Below, piece after piece: positions 18,032 to 27,461 of a stretch of DNA of 64,000 bases. Position numbers and translations under genes: made by a program. This stretch comes from Desulfobacteraceae bacterium (GTDB lineage: Bacteria > Desulfobacterota > Desulfobacteria > Desulfobacterales > Desulfosalsimonadaceae), in NCBI GenBank assembly GCA_003599885.1, contig QZKW01000089.1, positions 62,001 to 126,000 on the forward strand. Direction: 5' to 3'. Numbering within the stretch: position 1 is the first letter of the stretch; every line of letters starts with the position of its first letter. The notes below the pieces were generated by a model. It was not told the DNA's origin. It searched no databases and saw nothing but the letters and a program-made list of their open reading frames with translations.

Positions 18032-19261
18032 ATGACGATATTTTCATATAAAGCCAGCGACGCATCCGGGCATGTGGTCAAGGGAACCCTTGAAGCGTCG
18101 GATGAAAGAGATGTGGCGGCGAAACTCCAGAGTATGAGCTATATCCCCATCCGTATCCAGGCATCCAGCGGCGGTCAGGGTAAGCTCTCCCTCACCGGGC
18201 CGGTGAATTTGTCGCATCTGTTTCAACGGATCACGTCAAAGGACGTGATGATGTTCACACTGGATTTACATGCCCTTCTCGAAGCCGGGTTGCCGGTGGA
18301 CAAAGCCTTGTCCATATTGATCAATGTGGCGGAAAAAGACAAGTTCCGGGAAGTGGTTTACGGCATCCTGAAGAATGTTGAAGGCGGCAATTCCCTGTCC
18401 GAAGCCCTGGCCAAGTATCCGGCTGTTTTCCCGAAACTCTATATTAATATGGTCCGGGCGGGCGAAACCGGCGGCGTGCTGCCCGCGGTTCTCGAACGGC
18501 TGGGCAGTTTTCTTGAAAGCTCTCAGGATTTAAAGGAATATATCACGTCGGCCATGGTGTATCCGCTGTTTCTGGTGTTTGTGGGAGGGATTTCAATTAT
18601 TATCATGCTGGCTTTTGTGGTCCCGAAATTTGCGGTTATTTTTTCGGATATGGGCCAGGCCATGCCGGGATCAACACAAGTGCTGCTTGCCATCAGCCAT
18701 GGGCTGAGGGGCTACTGGTGGATCATTATCGGCGTGATCGCCGCAATGGTTTTGGGGATTAAAAAATACGTTGCTACCCCTAAAGGGCGGATGGCCACCG
18801 ACCGCTTAAAGGTTAACGCGCCGGTCACGGGGAATCTGGTGCGGTCCGTGGAAGTAGCCCGTTTTTCCCGCACTCTGGGCACCCTTATTCACAGCGGTGT
18901 GCCCATCCTGCAGGCAATGATTCTGGTGCGGGAAATCATTACCAATCAGTTGATCGCGGAATCACTGGACGCCGTGTATCATCGGGTGAAGGAGGGCGAA
19001 AGCCTTTCCGCGCCGCTGCTTCAGGCCGGTATTTTTCCGCCCTTGGCGGTATCGATGATTGCTGTGGGTGAAGAAACGGGCAATCTGGATCAGATGTTGT
19101 TAAGAGTGGCGGACAATTACGAAAAAGTGGTCCGGAACATGATCAAGCGGTTTGTCAATCTGCTTGAGCCGGCCATGATCCTTGCCATGGGCCTGATTGT
19201 TGGGTTTATTGTCATCTCCATGCTGCTGGCGGTATTCAGCATGAATGATGTCCCCTTTTAA
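18032..19261 (+). CDS. gspF: Type II secretion inner-membrane protein GspF
   Basis: 409-aa polytopic platform protein with two GspF cytoplasmic domains (about 70-195 and 275-395) and three TM segments (about 170-195, 225-245 and 378-402). The N-terminal 60 residues (MTIFSYKASDASGHVVKGTL) are the typical start. It follows gspE by one base. The operon is then interrupted by a 168-base gap with an inverted repeat before gspG. Confidence 0.95.
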   Translation: MTIFSYKASDASGHVVKGTLEASDERDVAAKLQSMSYIPIRIQASSGGQGKLSLTGPVNLSHLFQRITSKDVMMFTLDLHALLEAGLPVDKALSILINVAEKDKFREVVYGILKNVEGGNSLSEALAKYPAVFPKLYINMVRAGETGGVLPAVLERLGSFLESSQDLKEYITSAMVYPLFLVFVGGISIIIMLAFVVPKFAVIFSDMGQAMPGSTQVLLAISHGLRGYWWIIIGVIAAMVLGIKKYVATPKGRMATDRLKVNAPVTGNLVRSVEVARFSRTLGTLIHSGVPILQAMILVREIITNQLIAESLDAVYHRVKEGESLSAPLLQAGIFPPLAVSMIAVGEETGNLDQMLLRVADNYEKVVRNMIKRFVNLLEPAMILAMGLIVGFIVISMLLAVFSMNDVPF

Positions 19262-19290
19262 AGGGCTTTTATATGAAAATATAAAAAAAT

Positions 19291-19358
19291 CCTCTGCGTT
19301 CCTGCGTCTCTGCGGGCGAAAAAACATATCTCGCGCAGAGACGCTGAGGCGCTGAGAA
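19291..19358. repeat. Imperfect inverted repeat between gspF and gspG
   Basis: The left arm contains GCGTCTCTGCGGGCGA (19304-19319) and the right arm TCGCGCAGAGACGC (19331-19344), with flanking CTCTGCGTT and GAGGCGCTGAG extending the match. It looks like a dispersed palindromic repeat (GCGTCTCTGCG type) of the kind scattered between genes in many bacteria. Only one copy is in this window. Confidence 0.65.
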
Positions 19359-19429
19359 AAATCACTTAAGTCTTTATTCTCATCCTTTGTTGTGAGCATC
19401 CGGGCATGGGAGTTAGAAAGAAAGGAAAA

Positions 19430-19867
19430 ATGATGAAAGAAATGAAGCGAATAAAAAGAAACGCAGGGTTCACCTTGATTGAACTCCTGATCGTGATGAT
19501 TATACTGGGCTTGCTGGCGGCGCTGGTGGCGCCGAGGATGTTCGGCAAAGTCGGCACATCCAAGCAAAAGGCCGCCAAGTCCCAAATGTCTCTTTTTGAA
19601 ACCGCCCTGGATACTTACCGACTGGATGTGGGAAAATATCCGACCACTGAGCAGGGGCTGGCGGTTCTGCGGGAAAAACCCGGCGATACGGATGACTGGG
19701 ATGGGCCTTATCTCCCCAAGGAAGTCCCGGTCGATCCCTGGGGGCAGGCGTATATTTATACAAATCCGAGTGAACATGGCGATTATGACATCCAGTCTTA
19801 TGGCGCGGACAAACAGCCCGGCGGAGAAGGTGAAAATGCCGATATTGTGAGCTGGAAAGATCTTTAA
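19430..19867 (+). CDS. gspG: Major pseudopilin GspG
   Basis: 145 aa. The short basic leader (MMKEMKRIKRNAG) is followed by FTLIELLIVMIILGLLAALVAP, a class III prepilin cleavage site with Glu5. The C-terminal part has the calcium-site region and W-x-G-PYLPKEVPVDPWG typical of GspG. Start ATG 19430 has SD AAGGA; an in-frame ATG at 19406 is less likely. It forms the shaft of the pseudopilus. No prepilin peptidase (gspO) is in the window. Confidence 0.95.
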   Translation: MMKEMKRIKRNAGFTLIELLIVMIILGLLAALVAPRMFGKVGTSKQKAAKSQMSLFETALDTYRLDVGKYPTTEQGLAVLREKPGDTDDWDGPYLPKEVPVDPWGQAYIYTNPSEHGDYDIQSYGADKQPGGEGENADIVSWKDL

Positions 19868-19869
19868 TA

Positions 19870-20370
19870 ATGCAAAGGGGGTTTACGCTGATAGAGTTGC
19901 TGGTGGTGCTGGTGCTGATCAGCTTGATAACCGCGCTGGTGGCCCCGAGAATGACATCCCCCCTGGGAAATCTCCAGTTGAAGACGGCGGTTAAAAAAGT
20001 CGCCGGGTCGCTTCGCTACGCCCGCAGCCTTGCTGCCAGTGAAAAAGAAAACCGGGTGTGTGTGTTTGATTTTGAAAACCATAAATTGACGATCTTTTCC
20101 GAATCGAGCCCAGGCCGCGGGAATGAAAGCGCGGCTCCGGAAGGCGGTCGGGAGCTATCCTATGTCTTACCGAAAGGCGTAACCCTGAAACAAGCGTATG
20201 CTGGAGAAACAGCCGTGGATAGTGGAATGTTTCAGGTCGTTTTTTTCGCAAATGGCAGCAGCAGCGGCGGGGACGTTGTCCTTGCCGGCGAGAATGAACG
20301 GATGATGATGATTCACATTGATTTTATCACCGGCATGGTTGAAATTGCGAAGTCATCTTCTCGTGAATAA
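19870..20370 (+). CDS. gspH: Minor pseudopilin GspH
   Basis: 166 aa with the very short leader MQRG and FTLIELLVVLVLISLITALVAPRM. The globular domain has the GspH/FimT pattern (AGSLRYARSLAASEKENRVCVFDF). Starts 2 bases after gspG. The end overlaps the gspI start. Confidence 0.9.
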   Translation: MQRGFTLIELLVVLVLISLITALVAPRMTSPLGNLQLKTAVKKVAGSLRYARSLAASEKENRVCVFDFENHKLTIFSESSPGRGNESAAPEGGRELSYVLPKGVTLKQAYAGETAVDSGMFQVVFFANGSSSGGDVVLAGENERMMMIHIDFITGMVEIAKSSSRE

Positions 20371-20869
20371 ACCGGTCGTTGGCCATCGGCAGGGTTCGCG
20401 GACGCGGTTTTTTCGCCCCCGGACGGGAACGTCTTTCGGGCAAAAAGGGTTTACCCTGATTGAAGTGCTGGTGGCGGTGATGGTTCTGGCGATTTCGCTG
20501 GTGGTGATCATGCAGCTTTTTTCCGGCGGATTAAAATCGAATAAAATATCAAATGATTACCAGTATGGCATATTCCATGCAAGAGAGAAAATGGAGGAAT
20601 TGCTCCTTGCCCAGGAATGGGCGCCCGGAGAGACCAGCGGCGATTTTGAAGACGGATACCGGTGGACGGCGACCATTGAGGAAATACCTGACGAGACGGA
20701 TGGCAGTGAAGATGCCGGGGACGATGAGGAACTGGTTAAAAAACTGCCGGTTTCGACCCTGCTGATCCGTTTGAATGTGATCTGGAATAATGGCGACCGG
20801 GAAAAACGTTTTGAGCTGACGACCACAGCGCTGACTGAAAAAAGAAATACACCGGAAGCAGCGGAATAA
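20363..20869 (+). CDS. gspI: Minor pseudopilin GspI
   Basis: 168 aa from GTG 20363, which overlaps the gspH stop (GTGAATAA). The 27-residue leader is longer and more basic than usual (RTRFFRPRTGTSFGQKG), then FTLIEVLVAVMVLAISLVVIM. The globular domain is acidic (DETDGSEDAGDDEE about residues 112-125). Expected to sit in the GspI-J-K tip complex. Confidence 0.88.
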   Translation: MNKPVVGHRQGSRTRFFRPRTGTSFGQKGFTLIEVLVAVMVLAISLVVIMQLFSGGLKSNKISNDYQYGIFHAREKMEELLLAQEWAPGETSGDFEDGYRWTATIEEIPDETDGSEDAGDDEELVKKLPVSTLLIRLNVIWNNGDREKRFELTTTALTEKRNTPEAAE

Positions 20870-20872
20870 TCC

Positions 20873-21511
20873 ATGACGTATCGGCCGGACAGAGGCTCAA
20901 CCCTCATCGAACTGTTGATATCCCTCTCCATTCTGGGCGTTATTCTGTTGATTATTCTGGGTGCCTTTCGCATCGGTATCCGGGCGTGGGAAACCGGGGA
21001 AAGGGATGGGGACAGGTACCAGCGGCAGCAGATGGTCTTTTCGATCCTCAAACGCCAGTTGTCATCAGCCTGTGACCAGCCCATCGTCTCTGAAGATGAG
21101 AAGCCGACTGTTTTTCGCGGAGATTCGGAATCCATGGATTTTATTTCTTCCATCTCCGTTGTTCCCGGCAATGAATCTGGAAATGTGCAGGTGGCTTACC
21201 GGGTCGGCAGTGGCGAAGAAGGAGAGGGATATTATCTTGAAATAACGGAACAAAATGTGCTGACTGGAAAAGGGGATAAAAAGAGGGGCGTCACGGATGA
21301 ACCAATGGCCCATCGCTTGATTTTCGGGGCCCATGCCGTATCGTTTGAATATTTGGAATTGACCCCGGAAGCGCCCGAATGGCAGGCTGAATGGAACCCG
21401 GACAATGATGCGGGGTTGCCTGCTGCGGTCCGATGCACCTTGCAAATGGATGAAAAAAAACCGCCGATCAGAATGATTGCCCGGATGCTGCCCGAGGCGG
21501 ACCGCCGATAA
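20873..21511 (+). CDS. gspJ: Minor pseudopilin GspJ
   Basis: 212 aa. The leader MTYRPDRG is followed by STLIELLISLSILGVILLIIL; Ser takes the place of Phe at +1 while Glu5 is kept. The C-terminal globular domain fits GspJ (FSILKRQLSSAC, then FRGDSESMDFIS). Its stop touches the gspK start (TAATG). Confidence 0.9.
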   Translation: MTYRPDRGSTLIELLISLSILGVILLIILGAFRIGIRAWETGERDGDRYQRQQMVFSILKRQLSSACDQPIVSEDEKPTVFRGDSESMDFISSISVVPGNESGNVQVAYRVGSGEEGEGYYLEITEQNVLTGKGDKKRGVTDEPMAHRLIFGAHAVSFEYLELTPEAPEWQAEWNPDNDAGLPAAVRCTLQMDEKKPPIRMIARMLPEADRR

Positions 21512-22587
21512 TGCTGACCATCCCATCAGTGACAGTCCATGGATATATGAAAAATTTTTTTTCCAATAAGGGCGTTGCCCTGTTAATGGTGTTGTGGGTG
21601 CTTATGCTGTTGACGGTGATTGTGGGGGAATTTTGTTTCGCCATGAAAACCCGGGTCAATATTACACGAAATTTTAAGGAATCCACGCAGGCCTATTATA
21701 TCGCAGTGGCCGGCCTGAACCAGGCGATCGAACAGACCCTTCGGGAACTGATGACGCCGCGCAGGCTCGTGTCTGTTGAAGAAGAGGACGCCGAGGAAAC
21801 AGCGGTTGAATGGCGCATCAATGCGGATATGCCTCCGGTCGCCTTCGGCAGCGGAACGTTTGAAACCCGGATTGAAAATGAAAGCGGCAAGATCAATATC
21901 AACCTGGCGGACAGGGGAATGCTGATGGCCATGCTCGGCAGTCTGGATATGGATGACGAGGAAAAGGATGTGATCGCGGATTCCATTATGGATTGGCGGG
22001 ACACCGACCGGAATCACCGGATCAACGGCGCAGAAAATGATTATTATCAGTCATTGCCCGAGCCCTATGACTGCAAGGACGGTGATTTTGATTCCAAAGA
22101 AGAACTTTTGAAGGTCCGGGGCGTCACTCCTGAAATTTATGAACAGGGACTTGCGGCCTATGTGACCGTATTCCCTAAAAGCGACGTCCAGAAGAGAAAA
22201 CAGCGGGCCGGTAAAAAGGAATTTAATTACAATAAATTAAATATCAATTCGATTCCACTGGAAATGTGGGCCGGTTTTCCGGGAATGACCGTTGAGCTGG
22301 CGCAGGATATCGCTGCCTATCGAGCGGAAAAAGATTTTCAATCGCTGCGGGAGGTCGCAGATATTGTGGGACCGGACGTGTACCGGGGGATATCGAAATA
22401 TTTAACGTTGCAGGATTCACCGTATTTTACCATTCGGTCCAAAGGAAAAATACCGGGAAGCCGGATAGAGGAAGGCGTGACCGCAGTGGTTCTTTTTGAC
22501 GTTCGGATGAAAAAAAAATATCAGGTAATTCAATGGATGGATGACATCGATCATCATCAGCCGGGGAGCCGGCTCCCGATTTCATAA
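21511..22587 (+). CDS. gspK: Pseudopilin tip protein GspK
   Basis: 358 aa. The hydrophobic N-terminus GVALLMVLWVLMLLTVIVGEF lacks Glu5, as usual for GspK. The body holds the large alpha domain with DSIMDWRDTDRNHRINGAENDYY and two helix-hairpin-helix-like stretches (LLKVRGVTPEIYEQG; FQSLREVADIVG). ATG 21511 is coupled to the gspJ stop; an in-frame ATG at 21547 would give a more typical 8-residue leader. Confidence 0.92.
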   Translation: MLTIPSVTVHGYMKNFFSNKGVALLMVLWVLMLLTVIVGEFCFAMKTRVNITRNFKESTQAYYIAVAGLNQAIEQTLRELMTPRRLVSVEEEDAEETAVEWRINADMPPVAFGSGTFETRIENESGKININLADRGMLMAMLGSLDMDDEEKDVIADSIMDWRDTDRNHRINGAENDYYQSLPEPYDCKDGDFDSKEELLKVRGVTPEIYEQGLAAYVTVFPKSDVQKRKQRAGKKEFNYNKLNINSIPLEMWAGFPGMTVELAQDIAAYRAEKDFQSLREVADIVGPDVYRGISKYLTLQDSPYFTIRSKGKIPGSRIEEGVTAVVLFDVRMKKKYQVIQWMDDIDHHQPGSRLPIS

Positions 22588-22615
22588 TACGAAGGCCTAA
22601 AAGAGGAAAGCAACA

Positions 22616-24001
22616 TTGTTTTTTAATTCCAGTATCGGTATTGATATCAATTCCCACCGGATTCGTGCGGTCCATTTAAAAGCCGCGTTTAAAGGGATGA
22701 CTCTGGTGTCGGAATCCAGTTGCCTGCTCGATGAATCAAAGTCCAGACAGGACAGGCAGTCTGACATTTCTGATTTTATCAATGGGATTATCCGGGAAGA
22801 AAAAATTGCGGCCTCCGATTTGTTTATCGGGATTTCCGGCGATCAGGCGATCCTCCGGGAAATCGAATTCCCGCTGGCAGTAAAAGAAAATTTGCGGACA
22901 ACCCTGAGCTATGAAATCGAGAAATACATTCCATTCCCCGCCGGTGATATCTACTTTGATTATCAGATTGTTGCTGAAGACAAGACACAAGAAAAACTGA
23001 AACTGCTCCTGACGGCTGTCAAAAAGGAGACACTGGATGATTTTCTGAAGATAGCTGAAAGTGTTGATCAGGGCATTTCCGGCATGGAAATTGCGCCGGC
23101 TGCGGTGGCGAATTATTATTTCCACATGCATCCGGATACCCAGGGACCGGCTGTCATTGTCAGCATACGGGACCTCTGGGCGGATGTGATGATTGTTCAA
23201 AACCGGGCCCTGATATATTCAAAAACATTTGCTGGTTCAGGGGAAACGGTTGATTCACTTTTGGCAGGCGGTCAACTGGTGCAATTACGGGATGTTTTTT
23301 TTGAAACTGAAAAAACCGTCCGGCTGGTTCTGTACGGTGTTCGTGAGGCCGAAGACTGGCGGCGCCGGTTGTCGGGGGAATTCCAGGAAATTGTAACCGG
23401 CAATCTTCATGCGGGTATTCAGGATGCTGCTTCCATCCCGGCGTTTGGCCTGGCCCTGAAAGGCATTCGGCCGGTCCCGGTTCAAATGAACCTGATGCCC
23501 GTGGGCTTGCGAAAAAAACCGAACCGAACCGGCATCTATGTAATGGCCGCTTTGGCGGGACTTCTCCTGCTATCGGGGGGTCTGTGGGTTGGCAGTCATC
23601 TGATGAGCCAGCGGCAGATATTAAAATCCCTGGAAGCTGAATCGGCCCGTTTAAAAGCCGAGGTTTCGGTTGTTGAGGAGATGTCGGCGGAAACCCGGAT
23701 GATTAAAAAAAATCTGGAATATTTAAGCTCCCTTCGGCCAGGCAACACGTATATAATTGAAATCATGAAAGAACTCAGTGATATTATTCCTCAGGGCGCC
23801 TGGATAACGGACTTTAAGCTCAATGGAAATAAGTTGGGACTTTACGGGATGGCCGATTCCGCGTCCGAGCTGATTTCCATTCTGGAAAAATCTCCGTTGT
23901 TCATGGATGTGGTCTTTCTTTCCGCCATACGCAATGACCGTGACGGAAAAGAAGTGTTTCGCATTGGATGTAACATTCAACTCAAAAAACAAAGTATATA
24001 A
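22616..24001 (+). CDS. gspL: Type II secretion protein GspL (PilM/PilN-like)
   Basis: 461 aa. The N-terminal actin-like cytoplasmic domain (SIGIDINSHRIRAVHLKAAF; YEIEKYIPFP near residue 100) resembles PilM. One TM lies at about 305-325 (GIYVMAALAGLLLLSGGLWV), then a PilN-like coiled coil and ferredoxin-like periplasmic domain. It links GspE to the membrane platform. The start is TTG 22616 with SD GAGGAAAG. Confidence 0.88.
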   Translation: MFFNSSIGIDINSHRIRAVHLKAAFKGMTLVSESSCLLDESKSRQDRQSDISDFINGIIREEKIAASDLFIGISGDQAILREIEFPLAVKENLRTTLSYEIEKYIPFPAGDIYFDYQIVAEDKTQEKLKLLLTAVKKETLDDFLKIAESVDQGISGMEIAPAAVANYYFHMHPDTQGPAVIVSIRDLWADVMIVQNRALIYSKTFAGSGETVDSLLAGGQLVQLRDVFFETEKTVRLVLYGVREAEDWRRRLSGEFQEIVTGNLHAGIQDAASIPAFGLALKGIRPVPVQMNLMPVGLRKKPNRTGIYVMAALAGLLLLSGGLWVGSHLMSQRQILKSLEAESARLKAEVSVVEEMSAETRMIKKNLEYLSSLRPGNTYIIEIMKELSDIIPQGAWITDFKLNGNKLGLYGMADSASELISILEKSPLFMDVVFLSAIRNDRDGKEVFRIGCNIQLKKQSI

Positions 24002-24606
24002 TGCTGGAATCCATTCCTTTAACCAAAGAAAGAAAGATGATCCTGATCGCAGGGGCGATTGTCCTGCTTCTGGGCGCTATCTACCGGTTTTATCCGGACA
24101 TTCATTCGATGGTTTCCGTTTCGGATGAAATGGCCGTAAAACAGAAGCAGGTGGAAACGTATGCCGGAATTGTTGCCAAGCGGAAGCAGATCGAAAAGGA
24201 AAACGCCTATGTTAAACGGATGCAGAAGCAGGCGGAAATGCGTCTTCTTCCCGGAGACACGCCGGCCCTGGCTGCTGTGGAAATTCAAAATATACTCAAT
24301 ACCATCAGTGCGGCAAGCAATGTGAAGTTTGTGACCATGCGGGTGATGAAGCCGGAAGAAGATGCGGATGCGGAGTTTATCCGGCTGCCGGTTCAGTTTT
24401 CAATGAATTCGAACATCGTTCAGCTGAAGACTATTCTTTATCAAATTGAAGCTTCTCCAAAATTGCTGATTGTTAAAGAGCTTGATGCGAGTTTATCAAA
24501 ATCGAGAGGTCAGGAGGATTTGATCCGTTCAACGATAACCGTTGAAGGGCTTATGCAGCGTACCGGGGCGGAAAGCAAGCCGTTACCCAAAAAAAAGGCG
24601 GATTGA
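24001..24606 (+). CDS. gspM: Type II secretion protein GspM-like
   Basis: 201 aa: short cytoplasmic N-terminus, one TM (about 14-32, ILIAGAIVLLLGAIY), a charged coiled coil (about 40-85) and a periplasmic ferredoxin-like domain. The layout matches GspM/PilO. It overlaps the last base of gspL and the start region of gspC. Confidence 0.8.
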   Translation: MLESIPLTKERKMILIAGAIVLLLGAIYRFYPDIHSMVSVSDEMAVKQKQVETYAGIVAKRKQIEKENAYVKRMQKQAEMRLLPGDTPALAAVEIQNILNTISAASNVKFVTMRVMKPEEDADAEFIRLPVQFSMNSNIVQLKTILYQIEASPKLLIVKELDASLSKSRGQEDLIRSTITVEGLMQRTGAESKPLPKKKAD

Positions 24607-24608
24607 AC

Positions 24609-25361
24609 ATGGTGTCACGGGTCTGGATCGTTAATGCGCTTCTGGCAGTCGGCCTGGTCATTTGCTGGATGAATATCTGGGATGTCTGGCAAACAGATAC
24701 GGGTATGGTGCCTGTGGTGTTGTCTGAAGAAAAAGGCAAGGCGGCCAAATCATTTAAGACGCCGCCTGAAAATGGTATTTTATCCGATGCCGATTATCAG
24801 AGCGTGGTGGCTCACAATCTGTTTTCAGCGACCCGGACAGCGCCGTCGCCGGAAGCTGCCAAAACAGAACCGGTTGATGAAGAGGTCCGGATTTCAGGCG
24901 AAAAGGTAGTACTTTACGGAGTGGTCATATTTGATAAATACAAGACCGCTCTGATCAATAATCCCGGGGACCAGGAAAAAAACATTCAAAACCGATGGGT
25001 AAAAGAGGGCGATAACATCGGGAATTTGAAGGTCCGGGAGATCCATCATGATCAGGTGGTTTTGTCAGACGCAGAAGGGAGTTACCGGGTGTTGCTGCAT
25101 GATCCTGAAAAGGCGCCGAAAAATTCGGTCTCTCCCAAAAGTTCGCCCTCATCTCAGCCGAAAGTCGTCAGCGTTGGGGAAACGCCCTCATCAGTAAGCA
25201 CCAGCGTCAAGACTACCCCGTCGGCAGCAAGCGCGGTTGAAAAGGCGGAGCCGGTGAGGCAGCAGAGCTCTAAATTTACAGAAAAGGTTACCATATCGGA
25301 AGACGGTCAGTATGAAATTGTTGATACGCCTTTGGGCAAAATCAAAAGAAAGAGAAAATAA
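24609..25361 (+). CDS. gspC: Type II secretion protein GspC-like
   Basis: 250 aa. One TM (about 5-22), then a homology-region-like domain (about 60-160): YQSVVAHNLFS, VVLYGVVIF, KTALINNPG, VKEGDNIGNLKVREI, as in GspC proteins that bind the secretin N0 domain. No PDZ domain is seen; residues 165-230 are Ser/Pro/Thr-rich. Position directly before gspD supports the call. Start ATG 24609; a TTG at 24603 is also in frame. Confidence 0.8.
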   Translation: MVSRVWIVNALLAVGLVICWMNIWDVWQTDTGMVPVVLSEEKGKAAKSFKTPPENGILSDADYQSVVAHNLFSATRTAPSPEAAKTEPVDEEVRISGEKVVLYGVVIFDKYKTALINNPGDQEKNIQNRWVKEGDNIGNLKVREIHHDQVVLSDAEGSYRVLLHDPEKAPKNSVSPKSSPSSQPKVVSVGETPSSVSTSVKTTPSAASAVEKAEPVRQQSSKFTEKVTISEDGQYEIVDTPLGKIKRKRK

Positions 25362-25363
25362 AA

Positions 25364-27457
25364 GTGAAAACAATATTTTATAATAAAAAATGGTTGTTGG
25401 CTATGATGTGTTTGATGGTGATCGTCTCCGGATTCCCGGGGTACGCACCTTCTGCCTGGGCCCAGTCTCCTCCGGCCGGTGACACGGACAGTGAAAATGC
25501 TGTTTCTCCTGTGATCGCGGAAGCTCCGGAAAACGACGCCACGGCAACCGTTCAGCCCGAAGAAAAATCTTCAGGCATGGGCAAGCTGGTGTTTAATTTC
25601 GACAATGCGGAACTTGCCGAAGTGATTCGTACTTTAGCTGATTTGCTGCGCATCAATTATATGCTGGATCCGGCTGTCGGCGGCAAGGTCACCATTCACA
25701 CCGCCGGTGAACTGGACCAAAATGATCTTTTTCCGATTTTTTATCAAATACTTGAGGTGAACGGCGTCACAGCAATCAAACGGGACAATATTTATCACCT
25801 TGTTCCGATGAAAGACGCCGCAAGGTTGCCCATCACGTCGCGAATGAACCGGACTGGCAAGATTCCGGCCGGGGACCGGGTGGTCATTCAGGTCATCCGG
25901 CTGAAGTCCGTTTCTGCCCAGGAAATCGCAAAGGTGCTGACCCCGTTTGTTTCAGCGGAAGGCAGCATTGTAACCCAGGAAAACACCAATCTTCTGGTTG
26001 CGGTGGATAAAGCGGACAATATCGCCAAAATCCTTCGTCTGGTGGATGTATTTGACTCGGATATTTTTGACCGGGTCAATTACCGGTTTTATCCGCTTCA
26101 GTATGGCGATGTCGAAACCATGGTTGAAACCATGGATAAAGTGTTCACCGCTTACGGTCCGTCAACAAAAGCGGGGATGACTTTTATTCCCATTGTTCGG
26201 TTGAACACGCTGCTGGCAGTGGGTTCCCAGCCCAAAGCATTTGATGCGGTTGAAAAATTTCTTAAACAGTATGACGTGCCGAGCCAGAGCACGGAGCCTT
26301 CAATTTATTTTTATCCGGTGAGAAACGGTCAGGCCTCGGATATTGCGGGTATTTTAAACCAGGTTTTCACTGGTGGGAAAAAGGAAGCTGCGACTGATAA
26401 AAAGAAGTCCCAAAAAACAGAGTCGTCCTTCAGGAATCCGTTAAGCCGTGATGCAAAGTACAAGAAACAGGAGACAGACCAGCGCCAGAAACCTCCTGCT
26501 GCAAAGCCGTCATTGGGTCAGAGCGCCGGTGGTGCTGGCGGCGATTCCTTCGGCTCCGGGACATTGAACGGCGAAGTGCGCATCACGGAAGATGAAGCCC
26601 GCAATTCTCTGGTGATTGAGGCCGCCCCCGCAGATTACCAGATCATTAAAAATTTGCTCACCAAACTGGATATTCTCCCGCGACAGGTCTTGATTGAAAT
26701 GATGATCGCGGAAATCGGCCTGGACGAAGCATCAAGATTGGGGGTATCGTGGAAGTATAATAAAGAGGGCCCCAGTATGGACACGAGTCTGATAAGCGCC
26801 AAGATCAACACAACGCTCAACCCTGGCATGGAGGTTTTGGTGGGCAATCCGGACCGGTGGTCCGCCACGCTAAATGCCCTGGCGACCGAGAACAGGGTCA
26901 ATATTCTGTCAACGCCGAGAATTCTGGCGTCCAACAGCCTGCCGGCGACCATTGACATTTCCCAGGAGATTCCGATCACCACGACTCAATACCAGTACAC
27001 CGATACCGGGAATTCCGACCTGCTGGAAACGTCCATTGAATACCGGGATACGGGGTTGCTGCTCACCGTAACCCCGAATATCAATGAACAGGGGCTGGTG
27101 ACCATGGAGATCAGTCAGGAAATCAGTGAACTGGGTCCGAATATTGATGCCGGCAACTCTTCATATCCCTCGTTTTACAAACGCGCCACCGACACGACCC
27201 TGACGGTGCAAAGCGGCCAGACCATCGTCATCGGCGGAATCATTCGGGAAAGCAAAAACGCGGACGTAGCCGGGACGCCCTGGCTGGTCACGCTGCCCGT
27301 GGTGGGGTGGCTGTTCGGAACGCACACGGATGCAAGCAAAAAAACGGAACTGATCATCATGATCTCTCCCTATGTGCTGGATGATTTTGATGATGTGGAT
27401 GCAGTGACCCAGGAGTTCAAGAAAAAGGCGGTTAACTTGTTTCCGGAAGCAAAATAA
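25364..27457 (+). CDS. gspD: Type II secretion outer-membrane secretin GspD
   Basis: 697 aa. A Sec signal peptide ends near SAWAQS. N0 (KLVFNFDNAELAEVIRTLADLL, about 70-145) is followed by N1-N3 and then the secretin core with VALID-like gate region (VNILSTPRILASNS) and the C-terminal WLVTLPVVGWLFGT block. A Lys/Gln/Gly-rich linker (about 340-395) sits in N3. The start is GTG 25364. The outer-membrane pore through which folded exoproteins leave. No GspS pilotin is seen here. Confidence 0.95.
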   Translation: MKTIFYNKKWLLAMMCLMVIVSGFPGYAPSAWAQSPPAGDTDSENAVSPVIAEAPENDATATVQPEEKSSGMGKLVFNFDNAELAEVIRTLADLLRINYMLDPAVGGKVTIHTAGELDQNDLFPIFYQILEVNGVTAIKRDNIYHLVPMKDAARLPITSRMNRTGKIPAGDRVVIQVIRLKSVSAQEIAKVLTPFVSAEGSIVTQENTNLLVAVDKADNIAKILRLVDVFDSDIFDRVNYRFYPLQYGDVETMVETMDKVFTAYGPSTKAGMTFIPIVRLNTLLAVGSQPKAFDAVEKFLKQYDVPSQSTEPSIYFYPVRNGQASDIAGILNQVFTGGKKEAATDKKKSQKTESSFRNPLSRDAKYKKQETDQRQKPPAAKPSLGQSAGGAGGDSFGSGTLNGEVRITEDEARNSLVIEAAPADYQIIKNLLTKLDILPRQVLIEMMIAEIGLDEASRLGVSWKYNKEGPSMDTSLISAKINTTLNPGMEVLVGNPDRWSATLNALATENRVNILSTPRILASNSLPATIDISQEIPITTTQYQYTDTGNSDLLETSIEYRDTGLLLTVTPNINEQGLVTMEISQEISELGPNIDAGNSSYPSFYKRATDTTLTVQSGQTIVIGGIIRESKNADVAGTPWLVTLPVVGWLFGTHTDASKKTELIIMISPYVLDDFDDVDAVTQEFKKKAVNLFPEAK

Positions 27458-27461
27458 AAAG

